NCBI GenBank assembly: GCA_910579415.1
Contig: CAJTUY010000001.1
Span: 40,035 to 104,034, forward strand
Direction: 5' to 3'
DNA from: an uncultured Clostridia bacterium
GTDB lineage: Bacteria > Bacillota > Clostridia > UBA1381
DNA length: 64,000 nt
Numbering within the stretch: position 1 is the first letter of the stretch; the number at the start of each line of letters is the position of its first letter. Under the pieces are notes generated by a model. It saw nothing but the letters and a program-made list of their open reading frames with translations. It was not told where the DNA came from and did no database searches. Shown here piece by piece: positions 1-8,928 of the stretch. Made by a program: the position numbers and the translations under genes.

Positions 1-627
1 GTTGTTTTTTGTGCGCCTTGAAAGTATCTGTGTTACGCGCTCAATCTCCTTTGAACGTCCTATTACAGGGTCAAATTTTTCTTCGCGCGCCAGTGCGGTA
101 AAATCACGTCCGAACTGGTCAAGCGTAGGGGTGGGGGAGTTAGGGTTGGGAGCATAGTCTCCTGATGCTGCTTCCTCATATTCTCCGTCACTGTCAATAG
201 CGCGGAGTGTATCGGTGTAGATGTTTGTAAATTCAATTCCCGATGAACTCAGTATTTTTGCCGCCACGCCGTCGCCGTCGCGGATAATTGCCATAAGAAT
301 ATGTTCTGTACCTATATACTTATGTCCAAGCCTGCGCGCTTCCACAGCGCTCATTTCAAGTATTCGCTTTGAACGCGGTGTAAGCGGAAGCTCTGTCTGC
401 TGCGGAAGCGGCGCGCCTGCACCGATATATTCGTTTATTTTCTGCGTTACCGCATCTGCTGTAAGACCGCTTTCCTCAAGTATTTTTGCTGCGACACCGC
501 TTCCCTCGCGTATAAGACCGAGAAGCAGATGCTCGCTGCCTATATAATTGTGTCCCATCTGCGCCGCCGCGTCATGCGCTTCGCTGATGGCTATTCTTGC
601 TTTTTCGGTAAAATTTGAAAATAACAT
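1..627 (-). CDS. clpC: ClpC, AAA+ unfoldase of the ClpCP protease (N-terminal part, cut by window edge)
   Basis: The frame starts with ATG at 627, preceded by AAAGGAGT, and stays open to position 1, so only the first ~209 residues are visible. The translation begins [17 protein letters not shown] and holds the two tandem Clp-N repeats (around residues 1-75 and 76-150, with the hallmark [14 protein letters not shown] and [13 protein letters not shown] stretches). A linker and the start of the first AAA+ module ([13 protein letters not shown]) follow. The family unfolds substrates for ClpP and, with McsB, degrades arginine-phosphorylated proteins. It is the last visible gene of the ctsR-mcsA-mcsB-clpC operon, 15 bp after mcsB, so CtsR control is expected. 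Walker A lies outside the window. Confidence 0.96.
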   Translation of the reverse strand, partial: MLFSNFTEKARIAISEAHDAAAQMGHNYIGSEHLLLGLIREGSGVAAKILEESGLTADAVTQKINEYIGAGAPLPQQTELPLTPRSKRILEMSAVEARRLGHKYIGTEHILMAIIRDGDGVAAKILSSSGIEFTNIYTDTLRAIDSDGEYEEAASGDYAPNPNSPTPTLDQFGRDFTALAREEKFDPVIGRSKEIERVTQILSRRTKNN

Positions 628-642
628 AGTAAATCAACTCCT

Positions 643-1641
643 TTACATATTATCTCTGAGAAATTCCGCGCGCTTTATGTCGCGTCCGGAAGGTTCAAGC
701 TCCTTATCTCCGCTAAGCAGTGCGGGTTCGGTTATAACCATACATTCAAGAGGTGATATTTTGCCCTCACAGGGAAGTATACCCATATTCTGACCGAGCA
801 TTACATCTGACAGCAGGGATTTTGCTTCTGCGGATGACATGCACCTTGCATATTTAAGTATTCCGTAGGAACGGTACAGTTTATCCGCAAGAGCATCGGA
901 ATTGTTGTCTTTAAGCGCTTTGCGCGCTTTGGTTTCCATTTCCGTAAGCTGTTTTACAATATCTTTAAGCTTTTCAATTGACTGCTGTTCGGAAATGCCA
1001 AGTGTCATTTTATTTGAAATCTGATACAGATTTCCGTAGGCCTTTGTGCCTTCGCCGTAAAGTCCGCGCACTTCAATTCCAAGACTTGCGGCAGAAGAAA
1101 TAACGCGGCTTATGTTATCAGTCATTGTAAGCGCGGGCAGATGAAGCATTACAGAGGCGCGCATGCCGGTGCCTGTGTTGGTGGGGCAGGCGGTAAGATA
1201 ACCGAAATCATTGTCAAATGCGTAAGTCAGATTTTCTTCAAGGACATCGTCAACCTTTGATGCAAGTGAATATGCCTCATCAAGCGCAAGTCCTGATAAA
1301 ATTACCTGCAAGCGTATATGGTCCTCCTCCATAAGCATAATGCTCATGGTTTTGTCTTTATTTATAAGTACGGATTTTCCTTTTCCTTCGCACATTACGG
1401 GACTTATAAGATGTTCCTCCGCCATTGCCTGTTTTCTTACAGACGGGGTATTGTCAAGGTTGATAAAATCAAAATCCTTTGCAAGCGTGGAATTACTTCC
1501 CAAAAGTGCATTTTTGATTTTTTCGGTAACATCGGCTGTTGACGCAAGAGCATTTGGGAATGGGATGCCTGCAAGGTTTCTTGCCAGTCGTATTCTGGTG
1601 GATACCACTATATCCGATTTATTGTTTTTATACCAAATCAT
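643..1641 (-). CDS. mcsB: McsB, protein-arginine kinase
   Basis: A 332-residue ATP:guanido phosphotransferase-type kinase. N-terminal STRIRLARN and the central CPTNTGTGMRAS signature of this fold are both present. McsB phosphorylates arginine residues on misfolded proteins and on CtsR, marking them for ClpCP. The length fits the family (about 350). Its ATG overlaps the mcsA stop by 4 bp, so translation is probably coupled to mcsA, its activating partner. Order and strand match the canonical heat-shock operon of Firmicutes. Confidence 0.96.
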   Translation of the reverse strand: MIWYKNNKSDIVVSTRIRLARNLAGIPFPNALASTADVTEKIKNALLGSNSTLAKDFDFINLDNTPSVRKQAMAEEHLISPVMCEGKGKSVLINKDKTMSIMLMEEDHIRLQVILSGLALDEAYSLASKVDDVLEENLTYAFDNDFGYLTACPTNTGTGMRASVMLHLPALTMTDNISRVISSAASLGIEVRGLYGEGTKAYGNLYQISNKMTLGISEQQSIEKLKDIVKQLTEMETKARKALKDNNSDALADKLYRSYGILKYARCMSSAEAKSLLSDVMLGQNMGILPCEGKISPLECMVITEPALLSGDKELEPSGRDIKRAEFLRDNM

Positions 1642-2009
1642 AGTCCCTTCGCCTCGCTTTCTATTTTGCGTATCTCCTTATGAAGCTTTGCTGCTTTTTC
1701 GTAGTCCTCATTTCTTACGGCTTCCGAAAGCTCTGTTTTCAGTGTTTCATACTGACGCTTAAGCTTCAGTTCTCTGCCCGACTTTGAGGGGATTTTGCCT
1801 GTGTGTACTGTGTTGGGGTGTATGCGTGCAAGCGTTTGTCTGACAGGTGTTCTGAATGAATTATAACATTCGCCGCAGCCTATTTTGCCTGTGCGCATAA
1901 AATCCGAATATGTGTGTCCGCATACGGGACATTTCTTTTCCTCTTTAACGGTGGCCGGTTGCATAAAGATGTCGAAGCCGTCAAAAAAATCTGAAAATAA
2001 ATCATACAT
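1638..2009 (-). CDS. mcsA: McsA, activator of McsB kinase (short form)
   Basis: A 123-residue protein with one CPVCG...GCGEC zinc-binding module (around residues 27-50), the conserved NTVHTGKIP segment, and a C-terminal UVR-type helical hairpin (about residues 80-120). McsA binds and activates McsB. Bacillus McsA is about 185 residues and starts with an additional CxxC zinc finger, which is absent here. The start is fixed by AGAAAGG just upstream, and the 26-bp gap to ctsR leaves no room for a longer frame. It is therefore a naturally shortened McsA rather than a mis-called start. Confidence 0.9.
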   Translation of the reverse strand: MYDLFSDFFDGFDIFMQPATVKEEKKCPVCGHTYSDFMRTGKIGCGECYNSFRTPVRQTLARIHPNTVHTGKIPSKSGRELKLKRQYETLKTELSEAVRNEDYEKAAKLHKEIRKIESEAKGL

Positions 2010-2035
2010 AATAAATCATTCCTTTCTCATTAAAA

Positions 2036-2479
2036 CTACCTGTGCATAAGCATGCTTTTTAATATATTTGCTCTTAAGACACTGCGCAGAGGCTCGTCAG
2101 CCGTAAGCACATTGTCGGATATTCCGCTTAAAATAAGTGAAGCATCTTTGTTGCTCAGTGCCTCCTGCCGCACAAGGTTTGCAATGTATGCCCTTGCGCT
2201 TTTTTCATCCGTACTTTCTCCGATTGCTTTTATGGTATCGGCAATAATACCGTCGTCGCTGCGGATTTGTTTAATTCTCAGATAACCTCCTCCGCCGCGA
2301 CGTGACTCTACAATATATCCGTGTTCGGGTGAAAAGCGCGTTGAAATAACATAATTTATTTGTGAGGGGACACAGCCGAAAACCGATGCAAGCTCGTTTC
2401 GTCTGAGTTCCAGCCATTCATCGCTGTCCTCTTTTAAAAGCTCTGTAATGAACGCTTCTATTTTATCACTTAAACCCAT
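2036..2479 (-). CDS. ctsR: CtsR, transcriptional repressor of class III heat-shock genes
   Basis: A 147-residue protein. The N-terminal winged helix-turn-helix covers about residues 1-65, with the glycine-rich wing RRGGGGYLRI that contacts DNA in CtsR. A helical C-terminal domain follows. CtsR represses clp and its own operon until heat or McsB releases it. It is the first gene of the operon, and a matching operator lies between its promoter and its start codon. The RBS is AAGGGGTG. Confidence 0.95.
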   Translation of the reverse strand: MGLSDKIEAFITELLKEDSDEWLELRRNELASVFGCVPSQINYVISTRFSPEHGYIVESRRGGGGYLRIKQIRSDDGIIADTIKAIGESTDEKSARAYIANLVRQEALSNKDASLILSGISDNVLTADEPLRSVLRANILKSMLMHR

Positions 2480-2493
2480 TTATCATTCACCCC

Positions 2494-2516
2494 TTTGACT
2501 TTGACTTTCTTTGACC
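2494..2516 (-). promoter_or_regulatory. CtsR operator (tandem heptads)
   Basis: Reading the minus strand from 2516: GGTCAAA, 3-bp spacer GAA, AGTCAAA, then a further GTCAAA. The first two heptads match the known CtsR tandem RGTCAAA-N3-RGTCAAA; the third partial copy is extra. The site lies just downstream of the -10 box and reaches the ribosome binding site, so bound CtsR should block initiation. Confidence 0.88.
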
Positions 2517-2527
2517 TTTCATTTATC

Positions 2528-2555
2528 ATTATACTCATTTTATCCGTTTTGTCAA
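2528..2555 (-). promoter_or_regulatory. Sigma-A-type promoter of the ctsR operon
   Basis: On the minus strand, TTGACA (2555-2550) and TATAAT (2533-2528) are separated by 16 bp. Both hexamers match consensus perfectly, as expected for a promoter held off mainly by a repressor. Confidence 0.85.
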
Positions 2556-2585
2556 TGAATATTCTGTGAATAATTTGTTAACATC

Positions 2586-2614
2586 AAAAAAACGTCCGCA
2601 CATATGCGAACGTT
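2586..2614 (-). terminator. Rho-independent terminator after the SDR gene
   Basis: On the minus strand a 10-bp stem (AACGTTCGCA with TGCGGACGTT, one mismatch) with a 4-nt loop runs into TTTTTTT. It closes the prfA-SDR unit ahead of the ctsR promoter. Confidence 0.8.
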
Positions 2615-2628
2615 TCGGATTTTTAAAA

Positions 2629-3471
2629 TTAAACCCCGAAGTATGCCTGAAAACCTCCGTCGACAGGGATAAGCGCGCCTGTAACAAAACCTGACAGAGT
2701 ATCGTCTGAGAGATACAGCATTGTGCCTGCTAAATCCTCAGGCACTCCGAACCTGTCCATAGGAGTATGGGCTATAACTTTTTTTGACCGTTCTGTCAGT
2801 GAGCCGTCAGCGTTTAAAAGCAGCGTTTTGTTCTGCTCGGTCTGAAACCAGCCCGGCGCGATGGCGTTTGCGCGTATACCGCTTTTTGCAAAATGTACTG
2901 CGAGCCATTCTGTAAAGTTTGCGATACCTGCTTTTGCCGCGCAGTATGCGCTGACCTTTGTAAGAGGGTGGTATGACCCCATTGAAGCTACATTTATAAC
3001 TGTTGAACCTTTTCTGCCGAGCATATCGGGCAGAAATACCTGCGTGGGCAGAATGGTCCCTATTATATTAAGGTCAAATACATAGCTGAAATTGTCTTTT
3101 TCAAGGTCAAAAAATGAAACAATATCAGGATTTTCTATATCGCCGTTTTCAAAAAATTCCTTTGTTGTGTTGCCGCGCGGATGATTGCCGCCTGCGCCGT
3201 TTACAAGAATATCAACCTTGCCGAAGGCATCGTTTACTGCCTTTTTTGCGGCTATAATACTATCCTTGTCAACAACATCGCACTGAACAGCAAGGCCGTT
3301 GCCGCCGAGTGAGTTTATTTTGTCGCGTACAGCTTCAAGCTTTGCCGGCGTGCGTCCGAGTACGGCTACATTCATGCCCTGCTCGGCATATGCGTAAGCA
3401 AAAGCGCTGCACAACACGCCGCTTCCGCCTGTGATTACGGCTGTTTTGCCCTTTAAATTAGTAAATTCCAT
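2629..3471 (-). CDS. SDR-family oxidoreductase, probably D-mannonate oxidoreductase type
   Basis: A 280-residue short-chain dehydrogenase. The Rossmann motif is TGGSGVLCSAFA (near residue 13); NGAGGNHPRG, the catalytic YCAAK with an upstream Ser, and the C-terminal PVDGGF are all present. The extended region after NGAGG resembles the fungal-type/UxuB-like SDRs that reduce fructuronate, but substrate cannot be read from sequence. The ATG at 3471 is chosen because GGGAGAGAG precedes it; a longer frame (to 3582) would overlap prfA. It lies 22 bp after prfA, so it is probably cotranscribed with it, an unusual partner with no obvious functional link. Confidence 0.85.
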   Translation of the reverse strand: MEFTNLKGKTAVITGGSGVLCSAFAYAYAEQGMNVAVLGRTPAKLEAVRDKINSLGGNGLAVQCDVVDKDSIIAAKKAVNDAFGKVDILVNGAGGNHPRGNTTKEFFENGDIENPDIVSFFDLEKDNFSYVFDLNIIGTILPTQVFLPDMLGRKGSTVINVASMGSYHPLTKVSAYCAAKAGIANFTEWLAVHFAKSGIRANAIAPGWFQTEQNKTLLLNADGSLTERSKKVIAHTPMDRFGVPEDLAGTMLYLSDDTLSGFVTGALIPVDGGFQAYFGV

Positions 3472-3493
3472 TTTTTCTCTCTCCCTGTAATTT

Positions 3494-4567
3494 TTATTCG
3501 GCATTTGCCAGTTTTGCCGCTTGGTCAGCTGTAACCAGAGCATCAACAATTTCATCAAGTGAACCGTCAAGAACCTGTTCAAGCTTGTAAAGCGTCAGAT
3601 TTATACGATGGTCGGTAACGCGGCTTTGAGGGAAGTTATACGTTCTTATACGCTCGCTTCTGTCACCTGAACCAACCTGCGATTTTCTTTCGTCAGCAAT
3701 CTCCTTGTGCCGCTGTTCCTCCATAACCTCATAAATTCGCGAACGCAGGATTTTCATTGCCTTATCCTTGTTTTTGTGCTGTGATTTTTCGTCCTGGCAT
3801 GAAACAACGATGCCTGTCGGTATGTGTGTAATTCGTACCGCAGAGTCGGTTGTGTTGACGCACTGACCGCCCGGACCGCCTGCGCGGAATACGTCGATTC
3901 TGAGGTCGTTCTGGTTAATTTCTACTTCGACCTCCTCCACTTCGGGAAGCACCGCAACCGTCACTGCTGAAGTGTGGATACGTCCGCTCGATTCCGTTTC
4001 GGGTACGCGCTGCACTCGGTGGACTCCGCTTTCGAATTTAAGACGGCTGTATGCGCCCTGTCCCTCAATGGAGAAGCTAACCTCCTTGTAACCGCCTATG
4101 TCTGTTGGATTTGAACTTAAAATATCTATTTTCCAGTTCTTTGACTCTGCGTACATTGAATACATACGCATTAAATCCGCCGCGAAAAGTGCCGCCTCGT
4201 CGCCGCCTGTGCCTCCGCGTATTTCCATAATGACGTTTTTGTCGTCGTTCGGATCTTTCGGCAGAAGCAGTAGCTTCAATTCCTCTTCAGCTGTTTTAAC
4301 TGTTTCTTCTGCTTCTGACATCTCCGCGCGTATCATTTCTTCAAAGTCTTTATCCTGAGGAGCTGACAGCATTTCCTTATCATCCTCGATTGTCTGCCTT
4401 GCTGATTTTAATTCCCTGTACTTATCAATAATTGGTGAGAGGTCAGAATGTTCTTTGCAGTATTTGCGCCATGAATTCTGGTCGGCAATAACTTCAGGGT
4501 CGCTTATTTTTTCGGAAACAAATACAAACCGTTCCTCTAACGCTTCTAATTTATCAAGCATTTTCAT
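3494..4567 (-). CDS. prfA: Peptide chain release factor 1
   Basis: A 357-residue class I release factor. The catalytic GGQ loop is seen as [18 protein letters not shown], with the upstream [17 protein letters not shown] region typical of RF1. It releases polypeptides at UAA and UAG on the ribosome. Length is normal. An RBS (AAGGAGAT) precedes ATG 4567. The gene has its own promoter, divergent from the NlpC/P60 gene. Confidence 0.96.
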   Translation of the reverse strand: MKMLDKLEALEERFVFVSEKISDPEVIADQNSWRKYCKEHSDLSPIIDKYRELKSARQTIEDDKEMLSAPQDKDFEEMIRAEMSEAEETVKTAEEELKLLLLPKDPNDDKNVIMEIRGGTGGDEAALFAADLMRMYSMYAESKNWKIDILSSNPTDIGGYKEVSFSIEGQGAYSRLKFESGVHRVQRVPETESSGRIHTSAVTVAVLPEVEEVEVEINQNDLRIDVFRAGGPGGQCVNTTDSAVRITHIPTGIVVSCQDEKSQHKNKDKAMKILRSRIYEVMEEQRHKEIADERKSQVGSGDRSERIRTYNFPQSRVTDHRINLTLYKLEQVLDGSLDEIVDALVTADQAAKLANAE

Positions 4568-4593
4568 ATCTCCTTACTATGTCAATACTGAGT

Positions 4594-4622
4594 ATTTTAT
4601 AATATTTTACCATAAGTGTCAA
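4594..4622 (-). promoter_or_regulatory. Promoter of prfA
   Basis: On the minus strand TTGACA (4622-4617) is 17 bp from TAAAAT (4599-4594). It sits back to back with the promoter of the divergent surface-protein gene. Confidence 0.7.
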
Positions 4623-4666
4623 CATGATAGTTAAAAATTAGTCACAAAAATTTAACATTTTGTTTA

Positions 4667-4695
4667 TAGACACTTGAATAAATTTGTGTTACAAT
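4667..4695 (+). promoter_or_regulatory. Promoter of the NlpC/P60 surface-protein gene
   Basis: TAGACA, 17-bp spacer, TACAAT, with TGTGT just before the -10 hexamer (a -16-type element). It ends about 30 bp before the gene. Confidence 0.65.
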
Positions 4696-4726
4696 ATAAA
4701 ATGTATAAATTTGAGTAAGGACGGTG

Positions 4727-7222
4727 ATGTGCTTGAAAATGCGTAAAAGAGCGGTATTATGCGCCATTTTATCGGCGATACTGCTTACTTCGGGTACACA
4801 CAGGATAAATATACCGGTACTTGCGTCCTCTCCGATTTCCGAAGCAGAGGCACTTGCGGGTGCGGCGGAGCTGTATGAAAGTCTTACGGGAACAGAGGTT
4901 TATGTCCCTGACGGACTGGAAGAAATGCAGCTTGACCATGAGATACTGAAATCAATTGTACTCGGTTATATAAATCTTGAGGATACAGAGGAGGCATTGC
5001 AGGATAAATCTATAAGGAAGCAGGATTTTATATCAATCCTGTATAAAACGATTATAAGCTATAATGACAGCTATACAATATATGAAGACGAAGCTAACGC
5101 AATACTTAACAAATGCTATGACAATGCATACATAGATGAGAAGAACAGGATTTCCTATGCGTTTATGATGAAGCAAGGAATAATTACGGCAAAATTCGGC
5201 AGTGAGCCTAATAAGGAGCTTACTCGGGAGGAATGTGAAACTCTTATAGAAACCGTTTATGATATGTTTGCGCAGAATGTCACAATGACGATAAACGACG
5301 GCGCTGTAACTGTCGGGGCGAATATTGATACTGTGCTTGACGTATTCGGCGTTCCTAACAGGATAGACGCAACGGAATATGGTTTTGACTGGTATGTCTA
5401 TAATTCTGAGTATTCCTCGTATTTTATGGTAGGTGTAGAAGCCGACAGGGTGTGCGCATTCTATTCAAACAGCGCGGCATTTGACGTTAACGGGATAAAT
5501 TCGGGAGATGACTTCGCGCTTACAGCCGACTATACGGATAATCGCTGTTTCAGGTTCTATCATACTTCCGGCGGTAAGGTGGACTCGGTTCTTTACAATC
5601 CGCGCTATCGCGATGGCGCTGACACAGCGTCAATTAAGCGTTCAAAATCAAAGATACTGCTTGATATGATAAATGCAAACCGTGCAAAAAACATGCTGCC
5701 GATATATGTTGAGGACTCAGGTATGAGTTCACAGGCATGGTTCAGTACGCTTGACGTAGCGTCTGAACGCGGCTACGGCGGCGATGCAATTACACAATCA
5801 GGTTTTGATGTATTTTCAGTGTACCGTCAGCTTGTTGAGGATGAAAACGACATACTTACGCAGGATGCGCTGTACGCGACGGCAGTAGGTATAAGCACTT
5901 CAACTGATATGTCGGGCGGCATACATACAAGTATCATTTCCGATACGGACCGGGCAGCCGCAATAAATGAAGTTGAAACGGCAGATTTGCCCGACGAGGA
6001 CTATACAATTGCTCCGGTAGAAGAGATAACGGTTCCGGTACTGATACTTCCGTCAACGGAAATGCAGTATATTGCCGGAGATGACATTGTAATTCAGCTT
6101 GAAGAGCGCGCCGCGACCGAGTATCATATAGAAATGTTTGACGTTGAAAATGATGAATATGCTGTTAATGAGTACATAATTACAGACGAAACGGAATTTA
6201 CGCTCCCTTCTGAGCTTTTTAAGGAAGGACGCGATTACCGCCTTGTTGTAAGCTCGGTAACGGAAACGGGCGAGAGTCTTGGCGCGGACGAAGTGCTTAT
6301 AAGCTACGGAAGCGCGTATGACAGCGGTATTGAAATCATAACGCCGTACGCAAACGGAATACTTGACGGCGATACGCTTGAAATATCATGGGAATCTGAC
6401 CGCTACCATGACTTTTATGTTGACCTTTACTGCGATAACCGTCTTGTTGCCTCAAAGGTGGTTGAGGATGAATATGAAGCGGTGATACAAGGCGTGGGTA
6501 CGGGTAAATGCTTCCTGTACGTAACTGCTTTAAGACGCGGTACACGCGTTGAAAAAGCGCAGGATTGTGTCGCGTTTGAGGTGCAGCAGCCTGCTCCTGT
6601 GATAAATGAAACCATACTTGACAGAGATGATAAGTATTACTTTGTATATGAAGACGAGGAACTTGGATTATTGTACTTCTATGATGAAGAATTGGTGGAT
6701 GTTGAGGAAAACGGAGAAACTGTCACAAAGAAAAAAATTATACAGAAACAGGTAAAAGCGACGGCAGGCTATAAGAAGCTTGCGCGCTACCGCACAAAAC
6801 CGGAATATACAACGGGCGACCCGACTGTTACAGCGCATAATCTTTATTATGACGGAACAAAGGGCGGCGCGATTGTATCGGAGGCGGAGAAATATCTTGG
6901 AGTACCGTACGTATGGGGCGGAACAACGCCTTCGGGATTTGATTGTTCGGGACTTGTGCAGTATGTAATGAATACGCTTGGTGTAAATGTAAGCCGAGTT
7001 GCGGAGGACCAGTTCAGAAACGGAACGCCTGTAAACCGCGATGAGCTTCAGCCCGGAGATTTGGTATTCTTTGAGCAGGGCGGATATATACACCATGTGG
7101 GAATATATGCAGGGGATAATATGATGATACATGCGCCGCGTACGGGTGATGTTGTGAAATATCAGTCGATTGATACTGATTATTACCGCAGTGAATATGC
7201 GGGCGCAAGACGTGTTTATTAA
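4727..7222 (+). CDS. Secreted multidomain NlpC/P60 peptidase with CAP-like domain
   Basis: About 830 residues with an N-terminal signal peptide (MRKRAVLCAILSAILL...). Residues ~35-190 look like degenerate SLH repeats. Residues ~190-290 resemble a CAP-associated domain (TVLDVFGVPNRID), followed by a CAP/SCP-like segment (~300-420). Two Ig/FN3-like stretches occupy ~430-690. The C-terminal NlpC/P60 domain covers about the last 119 residues, with catalytic Cys in FDCSGL, His in HHVGIY and a final polar His. NlpC/P60 enzymes usually cut peptidoglycan stem peptides, so a wall-remodelling role is likely. The start is uncertain: GTG 4724, ATG 4727, TTG 4733 and ATG 4739 all follow AAGGACGG. The lower-confidence parts are the middle domains. 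Confidence 0.85.
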   Translation: MCLKMRKRAVLCAILSAILLTSGTHRINIPVLASSPISEAEALAGAAELYESLTGTEVYVPDGLEEMQLDHEILKSIVLGYINLEDTEEALQDKSIRKQDFISILYKTIISYNDSYTIYEDEANAILNKCYDNAYIDEKNRISYAFMMKQGIITAKFGSEPNKELTREECETLIETVYDMFAQNVTMTINDGAVTVGANIDTVLDVFGVPNRIDATEYGFDWYVYNSEYSSYFMVGVEADRVCAFYSNSAAFDVNGINSGDDFALTADYTDNRCFRFYHTSGGKVDSVLYNPRYRDGADTASIKRSKSKILLDMINANRAKNMLPIYVEDSGMSSQAWFSTLDVASERGYGGDAITQSGFDVFSVYRQLVEDENDILTQDALYATAVGISTSTDMSGGIHTSIISDTDRAAAINEVETADLPDEDYTIAPVEEITVPVLILPSTEMQYIAGDDIVIQLEERAATEYHIEMFDVENDEYAVNEYIITDETEFTLPSELFKEGRDYRLVVSSVTETGESLGADEVLISYGSAYDSGIEIITPYANGILDGDTLEISWESDRYHDFYVDLYCDNRLVASKVVEDEYEAVIQGVGTGKCFLYVTALRRGTRVEKAQDCVAFEVQQPAPVINETILDRDDKYYFVYEDEELGLLYFYDEELVDVEENGETVTKKKIIQKQVKATAGYKKLARYRTKPEYTTGDPTVTAHNLYYDGTKGGAIVSEAEKYLGVPYVWGGTTPSGFDCSGLVQYVMNTLGVNVSRVAEDQFRNGTPVNRDELQPGDLVFFEQGGYIHHVGIYAGDNMMIHAPRTGDVVKYQSIDTDYYRSEYAGARRVY

Positions 7223-7239
7223 GAAAGGACGGGGATAAA

Positions 7240-7890
7240 ATGGCAGCAGAGATACGCGCGCGTACACGCGCATCGGTAAGACGTAAAAATACGGTTATAT
7301 TGTCAGCGATAACGCTTTTGTCGGTGTTTGCGCTGGTAATGACAGTGTACAATGTGGTAAAGGGAAACTGGCTTTTCTGTGTTGCGTGGTTTATAGCGTT
7401 AATTCTTGCCGCAACCTATGTCTTTATAAGAATGAATACGGTTTTTCCTACATATATTGCGGCAGACCGTGAGAATTTGTATATGAAAAACTGGTCTAAT
7501 GACTTTCTGCCGTATGACTGCAATAATAAGATAAAAATTCTCAGTGAGTTTATACCTGCCAAAACCAAGCTTGTGGAAATTCCGCTTGATGAAATTCATG
7601 TTATTTTAATAGGTACAAAAAATTTTATCAAGCGAAATACGGATGAATCCTCATCATTTCATAAGGCGGTTAAAAAGCTTGAAAAGACTAAGGATTTTTA
7701 TAAGAAAAAGACTTTGTCGAGTATGGATATAATCTATGTTGAAACGTATGCTAATGAGTGTTATTATATGCCTGTTGTGGATTTTGAAACAAAGGATGTA
7801 ATGAAAATAGTGCAGACTATGCAGAGAAGAAATGCTGATTTGGAGCTGAAAAGTTCAAGCCGTGATTATCGCAGGCTTTTGGCAAAGTAA
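7240..7890 (+). CDS. Unrecognised two-helix membrane protein
   Basis: A 216-residue protein I do not recognise. A basic N-terminus (many Arg) precedes two closely spaced hydrophobic helices (~residues 19-37 and 44-63). A soluble C-terminal part rich in charged residues follows and may be PH-like, judging only from its beta-rich pattern. The start is supported by AGAAAGGACGGGG 10 bp upstream. It begins 17 bp after the NlpC/P60 gene and is very likely cotranscribed, suggesting an envelope-related role. Confidence 0.75.
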   Translation: MAAEIRARTRASVRRKNTVILSAITLLSVFALVMTVYNVVKGNWLFCVAWFIALILAATYVFIRMNTVFPTYIAADRENLYMKNWSNDFLPYDCNNKIKILSEFIPAKTKLVEIPLDEIHVILIGTKNFIKRNTDESSSFHKAVKKLEKTKDFYKKKTLSSMDIIYVETYANECYYMPVVDFETKDVMKIVQTMQRRNADLELKSSSRDYRRLLAK

Positions 7891-8029
7891 AAGGGAAATA
7901 TATCCGGTTGAAATAAAAGGCAATGTTTTTAGAAAATGGCATAAAGGCTGTCATATTGTACAAATTCTACAAAAAACAAAGGCTAAATTATAACACATTC
8001 ACAAAAAACAATATAAAAATAAAAAAGAA

Positions 8030-8058
8030 TTGAAATTTAACGATATTTAGTTTATAAT
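8030..8058 (+). promoter_or_regulatory. Promoter of the dockerin-like protein gene
   Basis: TTGAAA, 17-bp spacer, TATAAT, followed by a ~90-nt leader and AAAAGGGG before ATG 8151. The rest of 7891-8150 is AT-rich with no other feature seen. Confidence 0.7.
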
Positions 8059-8150
8059 GTAGGTATATGAATGTAACTTGTATGTGTGTTGGGCGGAAGC
8101 AGGCACTCAAACAAAGCAAAAAAATCTATTTAGAAAAGGGGTAAACAAAA

Positions 8151-8819
8151 ATGAAGAAATTTACAAAATTATTTCTATCATGCGCGGCAGCAGCGGCATT
8201 GACGGCTGCAGTTGCAACATCAGCTATGGCTGCTGACTCAATGAGAGGTCAGATTACTGGTACATATGAAGCCGGAACTCTTACATTAACAGCACCTAAT
8301 GCGGCAGATGAAATCAAGACAGTTGTTGTTTTGGACGCGGCAGATGTTGCTGCAGACCCGAACACTGTTCAGATTAAGAGCAAGAATGTTATCGGTATTG
8401 ACCAGGTTACTGAAAATACTATTGTTGTTAAGCTTGATACAACTAAGGTTGACACAGCTGCAAAAGAGTATACTGTTCTTATCGGCGGTTCAGCAGGTCA
8501 GATTTACGAAGGAACATTCGGTAAGGTTTCAGGTGTTACCTTTAAGATTGGTGACGTTAACGTAAATGGTGAAATAGACCTTAATGACGGTACATTCCTG
8601 CTAAGATACATAGCTAACCCTAATATGGGTAGAACAGGTAAGGCTGGAACAACAACAACTGCAACAGTTGATGGTACTGCTGTTACAATCGGTGACGTTA
8701 ACGTAAACGGTGAAATAGACCTTAATGACGGTACATTCCTGCTAAGATACATAGCTAATCCTAATATGGGTAGAACAGGTAAGGCCGGAACAGAGGTTAC
8801 AGGCGCTATTAACGAGTAA
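8151..8819 (+). CDS. Secreted protein with two dockerin-like calcium-binding units
   Basis: A 222-residue protein with a clear signal peptide ending at AMA-AD (residue ~28). Residues 30-130 form a beta-rich, Ig-like stretch. Two 35-residue units (133-167 and 180-214) are identical at the protein level. Each carries a 12-residue EF-hand-type loop DVNVNGEIDLND, with acidic/Asn ligands at loop positions 1, 3, 5, 9 and 12, followed by a helix TFLLRYIA, as in half of a type I dockerin. A full dockerin has two such halves about 33 residues apart; here the period is 47. The protein could dock to a cohesin or simply bind calcium at the cell surface. Next to it lies an SLH-anchored protein, a plausible partner (inference). 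Confidence 0.85.
   Translation: MKKFTKLFLSCAAAAALTAAVATSAMAADSMRGQITGTYEAGTLTLTAPNAADEIKTVVVLDAADVAADPNTVQIKSKNVIGIDQVTENTIVVKLDTTKVDTAAKEYTVLIGGSAGQIYEGTFGKVSGVTFKIGDVNVNGEIDLNDGTFLLRYIANPNMGRTGKAGTTTTATVDGTAVTIGDVNVNGEIDLNDGTFLLRYIANPNMGRTGKAGTEVTGAINE
8547..8792 (+). repeat. Two near-identical 105-bp direct repeats inside the dockerin-like gene
   Basis: Copies at 8547-8651 and 8688-8792 differ at only four positions by eye, all synonymous third-codon changes. The protein repeats are therefore identical. This suggests recent duplication or gene conversion with purifying selection. Confidence 0.92.
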
Positions 8820-8856
8820 TTCTCGGTATAGTTTCTATTAAATAATGTAAGTGAAG

Positions 8857-8877
8857 CGGTCATGCTTTGCATGACCG
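8857..8877 (+). terminator. Hairpin between the dockerin-like and SLH genes (weak or partial terminator)
   Basis: A perfect 9-bp stem CGGTCATGC/GCATGACCG with loop TTT. It lacks a T-run, so it may be an RNA-stabilising or attenuating hairpin rather than a full terminator. A weak -10 (TATAAT 8892-8897) follows it. Confidence 0.45.
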
Positions 8878-8928
8878 ATTCGCTTGATTATTATAATTAT
8901 AGGATATTCTGAAAGGGGAAAAAACAAA

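Noticed and set aside
6668..7273. 201-codon open frame antisense to the NlpC/P60 gene
   Set aside because: Covers a well-supported catalytic domain on plus; composition is not protein-like.
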